From an uncultured Acidaminococcus sp. (GTDB lineage: Bacteria > Bacillota > Negativicutes > Acidaminococcales > Acidaminococcaceae), in assembly GCA_905213155.1 (NCBI GenBank), contig CAJMHI010000001.1, positions 1 through 64,000 on the forward strand: a stretch of 64,000 nucleotides of DNA. Direction: 5' to 3'. Below the pieces are notes generated by a model that was not told the origin of the DNA, ran no database searches, and worked only from the letters and a program-made list of their open reading frames with translations. The position numbers were made by a program, and so were the translations under genes. Position 1 is the stretch's first letter, and the number at the start of each line of letters is the position of its first letter. This document shows, in pieces, positions 50,918-60,509 of the stretch.

Positions 50918-52827
50918 GTGTACCTGTCAATTTACTGGACCAAAATACCAGCAACCAGATTGCAGCAGGGGAAGTGGTGGAAAAACCGGCTTCTGTGGTT
51001 AAAGAGCTGATGGAAAATTCCCTGGATGCCGGAGCCAACCGGATTGATGTGAGCATTTTTGCCGGCGGCACGGAATTTATCCAGGTCAAAGATAACGGCA
51101 GCGGTATGGATGAAAAAAATGCCCGGATGGCCCTCTTGCGTCATGCTACCAGTAAGATCCGCAAAGCTGACGACCTTTTAACCCTCCGTACCCTGGGCTT
51201 TCGGGGAGAGGCGCTGCCCAGCATTGCCTCTGTATCCCATTTCAGGCTGCTTACCCGGGAACCAGAAGCAGAGTTTGGTACCCAAATCACCATAGATGGG
51301 GGTGAAGAGGAAGACGTTGGACAAATGGGCGGCGATGTGGGTACCACCATTACCGTCAAAGATTTGTTCTATAACGTGCCCGCCAGGAGAAAGTTTCTTC
51401 GTACCGTTCACACGGAAGGCCGCTATATCAGCGAAATTGTCAGCCGTATGGCGCTTTCCCGCCCGGATGTACATTTTACCCTCACTCGGGACGATAAGGA
51501 AGTAATCAATACCCCTGGCAGCGGGGATATCTTAGACACCATTGCTTCCTTGTATGGCAAAGAAGTCATCCGTCAGCTTTTAACCGTTGACTATGCCCAG
51601 GAGGGGATACAGGTAAAAGGCTACATCAGCCGCCCGACGTTGTTAAAAGGCACGCGGCAGTGGCAGACATTATTTGTAAATGGGCGCTGCATTAATAACC
51701 GCATGGTCAGTAAAGCCATAGATCATGCCTACCAGTCTCAAATCCCCAAAGCAGGCTTTCCTTTTGCAGTGCTGGATATACTGGTAGACACCCATGCCAT
51801 TGATATCAATGTTCACCCCCAGAAAAGTGAAATCAAATTTGGAGACGAGAGCGCTGTGTACCGGGCGGTTTACCATGCCCTGACTAACGCCCTGACCCAG
51901 CCCATGGCAGGAAAAACGGCGACCGATGGCAGTGTGGCACTGGCGCAGCCAACGCCGCAGCATTTTTCGGCGGCTCCCGCCCAACCAACACCGGAGACAA
52001 GCACGCTTTTTACCGGAGGCGACCGGGGGAACCAATACCGGTCCCCGTCTTTTGGACGGAGCTTTGCTTCCAGTCCTAATGGCAGTTATGGGCAAATGGT
52101 GTGGAAAACGCCGGACACAATTGCCGAAGATGCTTCCGAGAAGTTCTTTGAAGCCCAGCGGATAACGCCGGAAGATCCCGCTGCAAGCTCTATCACGGAA
52201 TCTGGCAACCAGGAAACAGTGCCGGGTGAGGAGTTAGAAGGAACGCTAAGTAGTGGCGTGGATATGATCTGGCCTTTGGGACAGGTGGACCGGGTGTTTA
52301 TTATCGCCCAGTCGGAAACGTCCTTGTATCTCATTGACCAGCATGCGGCTCATGAACGGGTATTGTATGATAAATTTGTCCGCCAGCAGCAGGATATTCC
52401 CTCCCAGCAGCTGTTACTCCCACTGTTTCTCAACGTAGCCCGGATGGATGTGGATGCGGTTTCCAATTACCGGGAAGCCTTTTTGCAGCTGGGCGTAGAT
52501 GTAGAGCCCGCAGGGGAAACGACCCTGCGTGTTTCTGCGTTGCCGGCGGATGTGCAAAGCGGCCAGGCAGAAGGGTTTATTGAAGATATTTTAACGCTGC
52601 TTTCTGAAAACAAAAATATTAAAGCCAGCGATCTCAGAGAAAGCGTGCTGCACTACGCCGCCTGCCACTCGGCCATACGAGCCGGAGAGGTGTTAAATAT
52701 CCGGCAGATGCGGCAGCTGATTTTGGAACTGTTAAATACAGAACATCCTTTTACCTGCCCCCACGGACGGCCTTGTATGATACAGCTGACCAGTGAGGAA
52801 TTGTACAGGATGTTCAAACGGACATAA
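50914..52827 (+). CDS. mutL: DNA mismatch repair protein MutL
   Basis: 637 residues. N-terminal GHKL ATPase (NQIAAGEVVEKPASVVKELMENSLDAGA; DNGSGM; TLGFRGEALPSIASV), a Pro/Ser/Thr-rich linker (about 330-445) and a C-terminal dimerisation-endonuclease domain. The endonuclease motif reads DQHAAHERVLYD: the last glutamate of DQHA-x2-E-x4-E is Asp here. CPHGRP near the end is the usual zinc-site element. GTG start follows GGAGGG and overlaps mutS. Confidence 0.97.
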   Translation: MSVPVNLLDQNTSNQIAAGEVVEKPASVVKELMENSLDAGANRIDVSIFAGGTEFIQVKDNGSGMDEKNARMALLRHATSKIRKADDLLTLRTLGFRGEALPSIASVSHFRLLTREPEAEFGTQITIDGGEEEDVGQMGGDVGTTITVKDLFYNVPARRKFLRTVHTEGRYISEIVSRMALSRPDVHFTLTRDDKEVINTPGSGDILDTIASLYGKEVIRQLLTVDYAQEGIQVKGYISRPTLLKGTRQWQTLFVNGRCINNRMVSKAIDHAYQSQIPKAGFPFAVLDILVDTHAIDINVHPQKSEIKFGDESAVYRAVYHALTNALTQPMAGKTATDGSVALAQPTPQHFSAAPAQPTPETSTLFTGGDRGNQYRSPSFGRSFASSPNGSYGQMVWKTPDTIAEDASEKFFEAQRITPEDPAASSITESGNQETVPGEELEGTLSSGVDMIWPLGQVDRVFIIAQSETSLYLIDQHAAHERVLYDKFVRQQQDIPSQQLLLPLFLNVARMDVDAVSNYREAFLQLGVDVEPAGETTLRVSALPADVQSGQAEGFIEDILTLLSENKNIKASDLRESVLHYAACHSAIRAGEVLNIRQMRQLILELLNTEHPFTCPHGRPCMIQLTSEELYRMFKRT

Positions 52828-52835
52828 GGATAACT

Positions 52836-53621
52836 ATGGATTATGGAGTGACGGTGGGCCTTAAAGGGTCGGCCGCTTTGATAAAAAAAGCCAAAGCCTG
52901 GGCAGAGGAGCTACAGCTGCCGTTTTTTATGCGGTCCCGGCATGGCACCTTGCAGGATTTTTGTGCAGAGCGGGGACTCAAGGCCCTTTTGATAGCTTCG
53001 CATCTGGGGGCACAAGTCTTTACCCAGGAAGGAATTTTGCGTTATCATCCTTCTATGGGCGTGCCCCGGATCCGCATCCTGGAGCGGGGCGGAACGGATC
53101 ATTTGGTCGAAGCTTGTAACCTAAAATCGGGGAAACGCTATCTGGATTGTACCCTGGGGCTTGCGGCCGATGCTGCCGTAGCTTCTTTTGTGGTAGGCCC
53201 TGCGGGAAAAGTTACAGGACTGGAGGCGTCCCCCGTTTTATACATGCTGGCGAAAGAAGGTCTGGAAACTTACCCCATGCCGGACGATAAGAAAATTGAA
53301 GCGGCGCTGCGACGAATTGAAGCTCTGTGGAAAAAAGCCGAAGACTTTCTGCCCACGCTGCCAAGTGACAGCTATGATGTGGTGTATTTTGACCCCATGT
53401 TTCGCCGACCGGTAGGCAGCTCCGCCAGTATGCAGCCTCTGCGGCCCGCATCCTATCATAAGCCGCTGGATTGTGGAATGATTCGAGAAGCCCTGCGGGT
53501 GGCGCCCTTGGTGGTCGTCAAAGAACGGGATGAAGCGTTGCTGCAGCAATTAGGCGCGCAGGAAATCCAGGGCGGTAAATACAGCCGGGTAAAATATGGC
53601 ATCATCAGGAGGCAGCTATGA
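52836..53621 (+). CDS. RsmJ-like SAM-dependent methyltransferase
   Basis: 261-residue class I methyltransferase resembling RsmJ/DUF548 proteins. The SAM-binding segment is YLDCTLGLAADAAVASFVVG and the catalytic-type motif YFDPMFRR. RsmJ methylates G1516 of 16S rRNA; the Firmicute relatives are not characterised. Lies between mutL (8 nt gap) and miaA (overlap), so in the same operon. Confidence 0.82.
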   Translation: MDYGVTVGLKGSAALIKKAKAWAEELQLPFFMRSRHGTLQDFCAERGLKALLIASHLGAQVFTQEGILRYHPSMGVPRIRILERGGTDHLVEACNLKSGKRYLDCTLGLAADAAVASFVVGPAGKVTGLEASPVLYMLAKEGLETYPMPDDKKIEAALRRIEALWKKAEDFLPTLPSDSYDVVYFDPMFRRPVGSSASMQPLRPASYHKPLDCGMIREALRVAPLVVVKERDEALLQQLGAQEIQGGKYSRVKYGIIRRQL

Positions 53622-54550
53622 ACACCAAGCCTAAAGTCGTAGCCATCATAGGTCCTACTGCCACAGGCAAGACCGGCCTTGGGATTCGCTTAGCCAAAAA
53701 ATGGGGCGGGGAAATTATTTCCGGGGATTCCATGCTGGTATTTCGGCGGATGGATATTGCTACCGCCAAGCCTACTCCGGAAGAACTCGCAGAAGTACCG
53801 CATCATTTGGTGGATATATTGGAGCCAGCGGAAAAATATTCGGTGGTCGCCTTCCAGGAGCAGGCGGATTTTTGGATCCGGGACTGCAACCGCCGGGGCG
53901 TGCTTCCCATCTTAGTGGGGGGGACGGGGCTATATTGCCGGGCGCTTTTGGAACACTACGATTTCTCCACTGTGGATGAATCCGAAGGACTTCGCAAGGA
54001 ACTCATCTCGTATGCAGAGGAAAACGGCAATGCGGCCTTGCATAAAAAGCTGGAGAAACTCAATCCTACGCTTGCAGAAAATTTGAAGGTCAATGACAGA
54101 AAGCGTATAATAAGAGCAATTGAAACAACGCTGGGGGGCGATGCCGCATTCACTCGAAAGGCAGCAGAAAGTCCCTATGAGGCTGTAGTTTTTGGCCTAG
54201 CCATGGAGCGCCCGGTACTCTATGACCGGATTAACCGCCGGGTGGATTTGATGGTACAGCAGGGGCTTTTTGCAGAAACCAAAAGGCTTTTACAAGAAGG
54301 TATCCCTGCAAATTGCCAATCCATGAAGAGTATAGGGTATCGGCAGGCGCTGGAATATTTTCAGGGCCATTGGACCCAAGAAGAATGTATTGATAAAATC
54401 AAGCAAGCTACCCGGAATTTTGCCAAACGGCAGATTACCTGGTACAAAAAGATGCCGTATATAAGGTGGCTGCATCTTTCGGATCCGGTGAATGAAGCTG
54501 CAGCCCTAAAGGCAATGGAAGAGGTATTGTTAGAAGAAAGATTTATATAA
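53618..54550 (+). CDS. miaA: tRNA dimethylallyltransferase MiaA
   Basis: 310-residue enzyme that adds dimethylallyl to A37 of tRNAs, the substrate of MiaB. P-loop IGPTATGKTGLGIRLA, GDSMLVFRRMDIATAKPT, HHLVDIL, LVGGTGLYCRALLEH, and the C-terminal tRNA-contact region RNFAKRQITWYKK. Overlaps the methyltransferase by 4 nt. hfq, a common follower of miaA, is absent here. Confidence 0.97.
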   Translation: MNTKPKVVAIIGPTATGKTGLGIRLAKKWGGEIISGDSMLVFRRMDIATAKPTPEELAEVPHHLVDILEPAEKYSVVAFQEQADFWIRDCNRRGVLPILVGGTGLYCRALLEHYDFSTVDESEGLRKELISYAEENGNAALHKKLEKLNPTLAENLKVNDRKRIIRAIETTLGGDAAFTRKAAESPYEAVVFGLAMERPVLYDRINRRVDLMVQQGLFAETKRLLQEGIPANCQSMKSIGYRQALEYFQGHWTQEECIDKIKQATRNFAKRQITWYKKMPYIRWLHLSDPVNEAAALKAMEEVLLEERFI

Positions 54551-54572
54551 AACGGCTACTCCAGAAAAAGGA

Positions 54573-55478
54573 ATGATCAGATTGACACGCAAGACCGATC
54601 TAGAGAATGAAATCAATATTTTTTTAGAGTATTTGACGGTGGAAATTGGGCTGGCACAGAATACCCGGGATTCATACGGACGGGATCTGCGGCTGTTTGC
54701 AGTCTGGGTGAACCGGCCTTTAACGGAAGTGACAAAAGACGATATATCCCGGTATCTCAAAATGCTGAAAGAACAGCATTATGCACCCACGTCCCTGTCC
54801 CGCAAGCTGGCAGCGCTCAAGGCATTTTTCCGGTTTATGACCGGGGAAGGGTATTTGGAAGAAGATCCTTCCGAAGTGGTGGAAGCCGGGAGCCGGGGAG
54901 CTATGCTGCCCAAAGTTCTGAGCCTGGAGGAAGTAAAAGCGCTTTTTGCTGCCGTGGATCTCACGCAAAAAGAAGGCATCCGGGACCGGGCCATGCTGGA
55001 AGTGATGTATGCCACCGGCATGCGGGTTTCTGAACTGCTGGGGCTTACCGTGAACCGTGTCAATTTGAAAACCCATTATGCGATTGCGTTTGGCAAGGGG
55101 TCCAAGGAAAGGTTGATCCCTTTGGGACACTATGCCATTTACTATTTGGAAAAGTATTTGCTGGAAGTACGGCCTAAAATGGTCCGTGCCCAGCATCCTA
55201 CGGATGATCTTTTCCTCACCGTCCGGGGCAGCGGCATGACCCGGCAGCGTTTTTGGCAGATTATCAAAGTATATGGTCAAAAGGCTGGTATCAAAAAGCC
55301 CCTGACGCCCCACATTTTGCGTCATTCTTTTGCGACGCATATGTTAAATAACGGGGCAGACCTTCGGACCGTGCAGGAGCTTTTAGGACATTCGGATATT
55401 TCTACCACTCAGATTTATACCCATTTGACGGATAACCGGCTTAAAGCCGTATTTGACAAGAGTCACCCCCGGGCATAA
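54573..55478 (+). CDS. xerD: Tyrosine recombinase XerD/XerC-type
   Basis: 301-residue site-specific recombinase, probably for chromosome dimer resolution. SAM-like N-terminal domain (residues 8-100) and catalytic domain with Arg151 (GMRVSELL), Lys175, His247 and Arg250 (HILRHSFATH), His273 (LGHSD) and nucleophile Tyr282. XerC and XerD cannot be told apart with confidence. ATG 54573 directly follows AAAAAGGA, so TTG 54582 may be the true start. Its place after miaA in a housekeeping operon argues against a phage integrase. Confidence 0.9.
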   Translation: MIRLTRKTDLENEINIFLEYLTVEIGLAQNTRDSYGRDLRLFAVWVNRPLTEVTKDDISRYLKMLKEQHYAPTSLSRKLAALKAFFRFMTGEGYLEEDPSEVVEAGSRGAMLPKVLSLEEVKALFAAVDLTQKEGIRDRAMLEVMYATGMRVSELLGLTVNRVNLKTHYAIAFGKGSKERLIPLGHYAIYYLEKYLLEVRPKMVRAQHPTDDLFLTVRGSGMTRQRFWQIIKVYGQKAGIKKPLTPHILRHSFATHMLNNGADLRTVQELLGHSDISTTQIYTHLTDNRLKAVFDKSHPRA

Positions 55479-55489
55479 AGGAATAATCC

Positions 55490-56452
55490 ATGAGAAGAAA
55501 AAAATCAAAGAATCATTTTTTTCGTAATGCTGTATTATTGTTGGTGGTATGTGCCTGTGCCGGATTATTCTATGCCTACCGGCAGGAAAAGTCTGCCCAT
55601 CCGGAAGAAAGCTGGCAGGAAGCAGCCCAAAAGACCATTACCGATACCGTAGAAAAAGGAAAAGAGCTGACGCCAGAAGGCAAAGACAGTGAGGATAAGG
55701 ATAAAAAAGCTACTGAGAAAACGGACGTAACCAAAAAACAGCCATCTTCTCCTGCTTCTGGCAGGGATTGGTTGCCGGGCCTTAGCAAACGGCAATATAA
55801 AGGAAAACTGGCAGTAGTGATTGATGACTGCGGGTATGATATGGACGCACTGCGTACCTTGACACGGCTTCCGCTGCCCATGAGTTTTGCCATTATTCCC
55901 TTTAAAACCCATAGCCGGGATGCCTTGCAGGAAATTCGCAGTCAGGGACGTGTCGCTATGCTGCATTTGCCTATGGAGCCTATGAGCGGCGGCAGCAGCG
56001 AAGCAGAAGCGGTAAAAGTGGGCATGACAAAAGAACAGATTCAGCGTTTTACCCAAAAAGCCATTGACAGCCTGCCAGGGATTCAGGGCGTAAATAATCA
56101 CCAGGGCTCCAAGGCAACATCTAACGGTCCCACCATTACCGCAGCGCTAACGACCATGAAGCAGAACGGGCTCTTTTTCGTAGACAGCCGCACATCCAGC
56201 AACACGGTGGCAGAGGAAAAGGCTGCAGCGCTGGGGATGCGCACGGGACACAATAGTCTTTTCCTGGATAATAGCGCAGATGAGGAGACCATCCGGCGGC
56301 AGATTGGCAAAGCCATTGCTCTGGCGGACCAGTATGGATCCCTTATCGTGATCTGTCATGCCCGACCCCATACGGCCGCAGCCTGGAAAAAAAGTGTAGC
56401 AGCCATACAAGCTACCGGCATTCGGCTTGTGCCGGTGACCGATGTGTTATAA
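55490..56452 (+). CDS. Divergent polysaccharide deacetylase family protein
   Basis: 320 residues: basic N-terminus, one membrane segment (VLLLVVCACAGLFYAY), a Lys/Glu/Thr-rich linker (residues 30-95) and a periplasmic domain of the divergent polysaccharide deacetylase family (KLAVVIDDCGYD; PMSFAIIPFKTHS; MLHLPMEPMS; VNNHQGSKATSN). In diderms such proteins are suspected to act in envelope upkeep. Starts 11 nt after xerD. Confidence 0.88.
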   Translation: MRRKKSKNHFFRNAVLLLVVCACAGLFYAYRQEKSAHPEESWQEAAQKTITDTVEKGKELTPEGKDSEDKDKKATEKTDVTKKQPSSPASGRDWLPGLSKRQYKGKLAVVIDDCGYDMDALRTLTRLPLPMSFAIIPFKTHSRDALQEIRSQGRVAMLHLPMEPMSGGSSEAEAVKVGMTKEQIQRFTQKAIDSLPGIQGVNNHQGSKATSNGPTITAALTTMKQNGLFFVDSRTSSNTVAEEKAAALGMRTGHNSLFLDNSADEETIRRQIGKAIALADQYGSLIVICHARPHTAAAWKKSVAAIQATGIRLVPVTDVL

Positions 56453-56478
56453 GTTGGTGTGAAGGAGGAGGGATTGCC

Positions 56479-57342
56479 ATGCTAAAAACAACCTTGTTAA
56501 TGGCCATGATGACGGCTATTTTAATGGTCATCGGAGAGTATGTAGGGGGCACCGATGGGATGACCATCATGCTTATCTTTTCCCTGGTATCTAATTTTGC
56601 GATGTACTGGTTCAGCGACAAAGTCGTCATCAGTCAATACAACGCCCAGCAGGTAGATGCTACAAGCGCCCCTCAGTTGTATCATATCGTGGAAGGCCTG
56701 GCGCAGCGTGGCGATCTGCCCATGCCCAAAGTCTATATCATTCCTACCCGTCTGCCCAATGCATTTGCCACGGGGCGCAATCCGGACCATGCGGCTGTCT
56801 GCGTGACAGAAGGACTGCTGGACTTATTGGAGCCTCGGGAAATCGCAGGTGTTTTGGGGCATGAGATGAGCCATATCAAACACCGGGATATTTTGATCAG
56901 TACCATTGCTGCCGGAATGGCAGGCGTGATTTCGCTACTAGCCCGCTTTGCTTTTTGGTTTGGCGGTAGCCGGGACAACCGTCGCAATAATCCCATAGCA
57001 GCGATTCTGATTCTGGTATTGACACCCATTGCGGCAGCGATTATCCAGTTGGCCATTTCCCGTACCCGGGAATATATGGCAGACTACACCGGGGGGCAAT
57101 TGTCCGGTGATCCGGATGCCCTGGCTGATGCCCTTGGAAAAATCGAAGGGTACGCACGGCAGCGCACCATGCCCCATGCTACGGAGTCTACTGCTCATAT
57201 GTTTATTATTTCCCCGTTTTCTGCCCAGGATGCCAAGGCTCTTTTCAGCACACATCCCTCTACGGAAGAGCGTATTGCCCGTCTCCACAAGGAGGCTCAG
57301 GAAATGCGGGAGCAGGGGATACTCCATCCGCTGGTAGAATAG
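56479..57342 (+). CDS. htpX: Membrane zinc metalloprotease HtpX
   Basis: 287-residue M48 protease that removes misfolded membrane proteins. Two N-terminal helices, zinc motif HEMSH (His128-Glu129-...-His132), two more helices, and the third-ligand region SRTREYMADYTGG. C-terminal STHPSTEERIARL is typical. Start follows GAAGGAGGAGG. Last gene of the long run that starts at miaB. Confidence 0.96.
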   Translation: MLKTTLLMAMMTAILMVIGEYVGGTDGMTIMLIFSLVSNFAMYWFSDKVVISQYNAQQVDATSAPQLYHIVEGLAQRGDLPMPKVYIIPTRLPNAFATGRNPDHAAVCVTEGLLDLLEPREIAGVLGHEMSHIKHRDILISTIAAGMAGVISLLARFAFWFGGSRDNRRNNPIAAILILVLTPIAAAIIQLAISRTREYMADYTGGQLSGDPDALADALGKIEGYARQRTMPHATESTAHMFIISPFSAQDAKALFSTHPSTEERIARLHKEAQEMREQGILHPLVE

Positions 57343-57538
57343 CAATCAAAATACTACGAGTTCTCTTTCATGAGGGCAATTAAAATTTTCTAAAATAAAT
57401 GTAAAAAAATGAACAGTTTTACTCTTTTATTCTTGTAGCGAATATGCTAGAATAGGACCAGTGGAAATAATTGGACTGGAGACATAGCCATTTCCACCTG
57501 CAATTATTATTCGTTATCTTTCTGAGGGGGTATGAAAA
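57343..57538. other. gltS upstream region
   Basis: About 195 bp, AT-rich, no gene. Weak promoter-like TTTTAT ... TAGAAT (about 57426-57455). An inverted repeat GTGGAAAT (57461-57468) / ATTTCCAC (57490-57497) would form a leader stem-loop. No terminator for htpX is obvious. Confidence 0.4.
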
Positions 57539-58780
57539 GTGGTACCGGTCTTGAAATTGACTATGTTTCATACATTGGCGCTGGCAGTATTGTCCATTTG
57601 GTTTGGGGATTGGCTGAGAAATAAGCTGCCCATTCTGAAAAAATATTGCTTGCCCGGTGCAGTGGTAGGCGGTACGATCTTTGCCTGTATTTCACTGGCA
57701 CTCTACGAAGCAGGAATTTGTGAACTCAATTTTGACTATAAGGTTGTCAACAGCCTGTTCTACTGCATCTTCTTTGCAGCCAGCGGAGCCGCTGCCAGCC
57801 TGAGCTTATTAAAAACCGGCGGTAAATATGTTATCCTGTTCTGTATTTCCGCAGCAGTTTTGGCGGCAATCCAAAATGCCCTGGCTATCGGCCTGGGCCA
57901 AGTTCTAAACGTACCGCCGCTGGTTTCCATGATGACCGGTTCCATTCCTATGACCGGCGGTCACGGCAATGCGGCAGCTTTTGCCCCCATGGCGGTTAAA
58001 ATGGGCGCCAGCAACGCCTTGGAAGTAGCTATTGCCGCTGCTACCTTTGGCCTGATTTCCGGTTCTATTATCGGCGGACCGCTGGGCCGTTTCCTGATTG
58101 AACACAACCACCTGACCGATCCTGCTCTGGATGGTAAAGGGGATGTGGCAGAACAAAACGACGGCGAAGTAGGGACTGCGATTTATCGGGGCGACGTGGT
58201 GCAAGCCATGTATCTGATGTGCTTGGCACTGGGCATTGGCGGCGCTGTAATGGTCGTACTGCAAAAACTGGGCATTGCGTTCCCGATTCACGTATGTGCC
58301 ATGTTGGGCGGCATCCTGATTCGGTTGTACTATGATGCTAAAGCAGGGGATCATACCAAGCTGTACGAAGGTATTGACACTGTCAGCGATTTCAGCCTGG
58401 GACTTTTTGTGGCCATGTCCATTATTTCCATGAAATTGTGGACACTGTCCGGTTTGGGACTGCAGCTGTTCCTTTTGTGCATGGCACAAGCAGTGTTCAT
58501 CATTCTCTACTGCGTATTCATCGACTACCCGCTCATGGGCAAAGGCTACGATGCTGCGATTATCGCTGTAGGACACTCCGGATTTGGTCTGGGCGCCGTG
58601 CCGGTATCCATGACCACTATGACTACCGTGTGCAACCGGTATCGCTATTCTAAATTAGCCTTCTTTGTAGTCCCGGTTATTGGTGGGTTCCTGAGCAATA
58701 TCACCAACGCTGTGATCATTGTAAAATTCCTGGATATTGCCCACAGCATGACCGCTGCGGCTACGGCTTTCCTGTTCTAA
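57539..58780 (+). CDS. gltS: Sodium/glutamate symporter GltS
   Basis: 413-residue inner-membrane protein with about 10-12 hydrophobic segments arranged as two inverted halves. The family re-entrant loops are GSIPMTGGHGNAAAFAP and GHSGFGLGAVPVSMTTM. Imports glutamate with sodium, fitting a glutamate fermenter. GTG 57539 is the start (after GAGGGGG); the ATG at 57532 is out of frame. Confidence 0.96.
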   Translation: MVPVLKLTMFHTLALAVLSIWFGDWLRNKLPILKKYCLPGAVVGGTIFACISLALYEAGICELNFDYKVVNSLFYCIFFAASGAAASLSLLKTGGKYVILFCISAAVLAAIQNALAIGLGQVLNVPPLVSMMTGSIPMTGGHGNAAAFAPMAVKMGASNALEVAIAAATFGLISGSIIGGPLGRFLIEHNHLTDPALDGKGDVAEQNDGEVGTAIYRGDVVQAMYLMCLALGIGGAVMVVLQKLGIAFPIHVCAMLGGILIRLYYDAKAGDHTKLYEGIDTVSDFSLGLFVAMSIISMKLWTLSGLGLQLFLLCMAQAVFIILYCVFIDYPLMGKGYDAAIIAVGHSGFGLGAVPVSMTTMTTVCNRYRYSKLAFFVVPVIGGFLSNITNAVIIVKFLDIAHSMTAAATAFLF

Positions 58781-58806
58781 TACAAGAAAACTAAAAAAGA
58801 ATATAT

Positions 58807-58839
58807 AAAAACGGCTCCACTCCAGTGGGAGCCGTTTTT
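58807..58839 (+). terminator. Terminator of gltS
   Basis: AAAAACGGCTCC pairs with GGAGCCGTTTTT around a 9-nt loop; a perfect stem. The following 220 bp before the ABC genes hold no gene; only a weak stem AAGAGA/TCTCTT near 58888-58908 was seen. Confidence 0.92.
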
Positions 58840-59059
58840 GCGTGAAAGAAATCATCTCTTTATGGATGGTATTTCTGTTATATATGTAAGAGACAGTTTT
58901 TATCTCTTCTTATTTTTGACTTATACCATTATACGGGTTTTACCAGACTCTGTTTCCTGTACTTTTAGATTATACCTATTGTATAAAAATGCGAAAAGAC
59001 GTATAATAACATAACAAGACTAAAAAAACCTGGCAAGGGGCTTATTTGGAGGGGTAACA

Positions 59060-59836
59060 ATGAAAAAGATGCATGTATTGGCAGGACTAATGGCGGCGTT
59101 GATGCTTGCTGTAGCAGGCTGCGGCGGCAGTGATACGAAGCAGGCGGCAACAGAGCAAAAGGTTTTAAAAGTAGGCACAGAACCTACTTTTGCCCCGTTT
59201 GAATTTCAGGAGAAAGATTCCAAGGATTTCACGGGGTTTGACATGGACCTGATTCGTGCAGTTGGTAAGCAAATGGGAATGAAGGTGGAAATCCAGAATA
59301 TGGGCTTTGATGCCTTGATTCCGGCATTAAACAGCGGAAATATTGATGCTGCCGTAGCGGGTATGAGCATTACCGAAGAACGGAAGAAAAACGTGGACTT
59401 TACGGATCCGTATTATACCTCCGGTCTGGTCGTGGTCGTAACGAATGACAATACCAGCATTAAGAGCATTAACGACTTAAATGGGAAAAAGATTGCAACA
59501 CAAATCGGCACCACCGGTTCCGAACGGGCTTCCAAAGTACCGGGTGCAAAGGTGACTAACTTTAACACCAACGCGGAAGTTTTCCTGGAACTGGAAAATA
59601 AAGGAGTGGATGCCGTCGTAATCGATAAACCGGTGGCAGCTTACTACCTGACCCAGGGAGGCAAAGGCAAGGACAAAATTGTAGGCGATACAATGGAAGC
59701 AGAAGACTACGGCATGGCCTTCAAGAAAGGTAGCAAACTGACAGCAGAAGCCAATAAAGTGCTGGCAGAACTGAAGAAAAATGGCGAATATGATAAGATT
59801 TATGCCAAATGGTTTGGGACAGCCGCTAAAAAATAA
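59060..59836 (+). CDS. Polar amino-acid ABC transporter binding lipoprotein (GlnH-like)
   Basis: 258-residue lipoprotein: MKKMHVLAG signal, lipobox VAGC, then the SBP family 3 pattern LKVGTEPTFAPFEFQEKDSKDFTGFDMDLI, GNIDAAVAGMSITEERKK, and DLNGKKIATQIGTTGSE. Likely binds glutamine, glutamate or a related amino acid; the exact ligand is not readable. Start follows TGGAGGGG. First gene of a three-gene importer. Confidence 0.95.
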   Translation: MKKMHVLAGLMAALMLAVAGCGGSDTKQAATEQKVLKVGTEPTFAPFEFQEKDSKDFTGFDMDLIRAVGKQMGMKVEIQNMGFDALIPALNSGNIDAAVAGMSITEERKKNVDFTDPYYTSGLVVVVTNDNTSIKSINDLNGKKIATQIGTTGSERASKVPGAKVTNFNTNAEVFLELENKGVDAVVIDKPVAAYYLTQGGKGKDKIVGDTMEAEDYGMAFKKGSKLTAEANKVLAELKKNGEYDKIYAKWFGTAAKK

Positions 59837-59852
59837 CTAGGAAGGATTTTTC

Positions 59853-60509
59853 ATGAATTTTGAGATTATCGAACAATCCCTGCCGCTACTTTTGGCAGGG
59901 GCAGGGATTACTGTTGAAATTACCGCTATGAGCGTAGGCCTTGGTATGGCTATTGGCATTGTGGTAGCACTGATCCGTATGTGTGGCATCAAAGTGCTGA
60001 AGGTTCTGGGGGATATTTACGTAGATTTTCTCCGGGGTACGCCGCTTTTGGTCCAGATCTTTCTGGTGTACTTTGCGCTGCCCGCCTTGATCCATCACCG
60101 TGTGGATGCGTATGTAGCCGCCGTTTCTGCCTGCTCTATCAATAGTGGTGCGTATGTGGCAGAGATTTTTAGAGGCGGTATAGAAGCCATCGACAAGGGA
60201 CAGATGGAAGCCGGACGCAGTCTGGGTATGACGTGGTGGCAAACTATGCGCCACATTATTTTGCCCCAGGCGTTTAAGCAGATCATCCCGCCATTGGGCA
60301 ATGAATTTATTGCGATGCTAAAGGATTCTTCCTTGGTGTCTGTTATCGGTTTTGAGGAACTGACCCGGCGGGGGCAGCTGATTATCGCCCGCACCTATGC
60401 ATCCTTTGAGATCTGGATGGCGGTTGCTGTAATTTACCTCATCATGACATTTGTGGTGGCGCGGTTTACCGGCTACCTGGAAAAGAGGTTTAAAAAGAAT
60501 GAACAATGA
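59853..60509 (+). CDS. Polar amino-acid ABC transporter permease (GlnP-like)
   Basis: 218-residue inner-membrane protein of the HisM/GlnP family with about five helices, the pattern [20 protein letters not shown] and the EAA loop ([42 protein letters not shown], 60208-60330). Starts 17 nt after the binding protein and overlaps the ATPase gene. Confidence 0.96.
   Translation: MNFEIIEQSLPLLLAGAGITVEITAMSVGLGMAIGIVVALIRMCGIKVLKVLGDIYVDFLRGTPLLVQIFLVYFALPALIHHRVDAYVAAVSACSINSGAYVAEIFRGGIEAIDKGQMEAGRSLGMTWWQTMRHIILPQAFKQIIPPLGNEFIAMLKDSSLVSVIGFEELTRRGQLIIARTYASFEIWMAVAVIYLIMTFVVARFTGYLEKRFKKNEQ

Noticed and set aside
54573..55478. Tyrosine recombinase as integrase of a mobile element
   Set aside because: It is embedded in the miaA-deacetylase-htpX run with XerD-like length and motifs, and no element boundaries or cargo are nearby.
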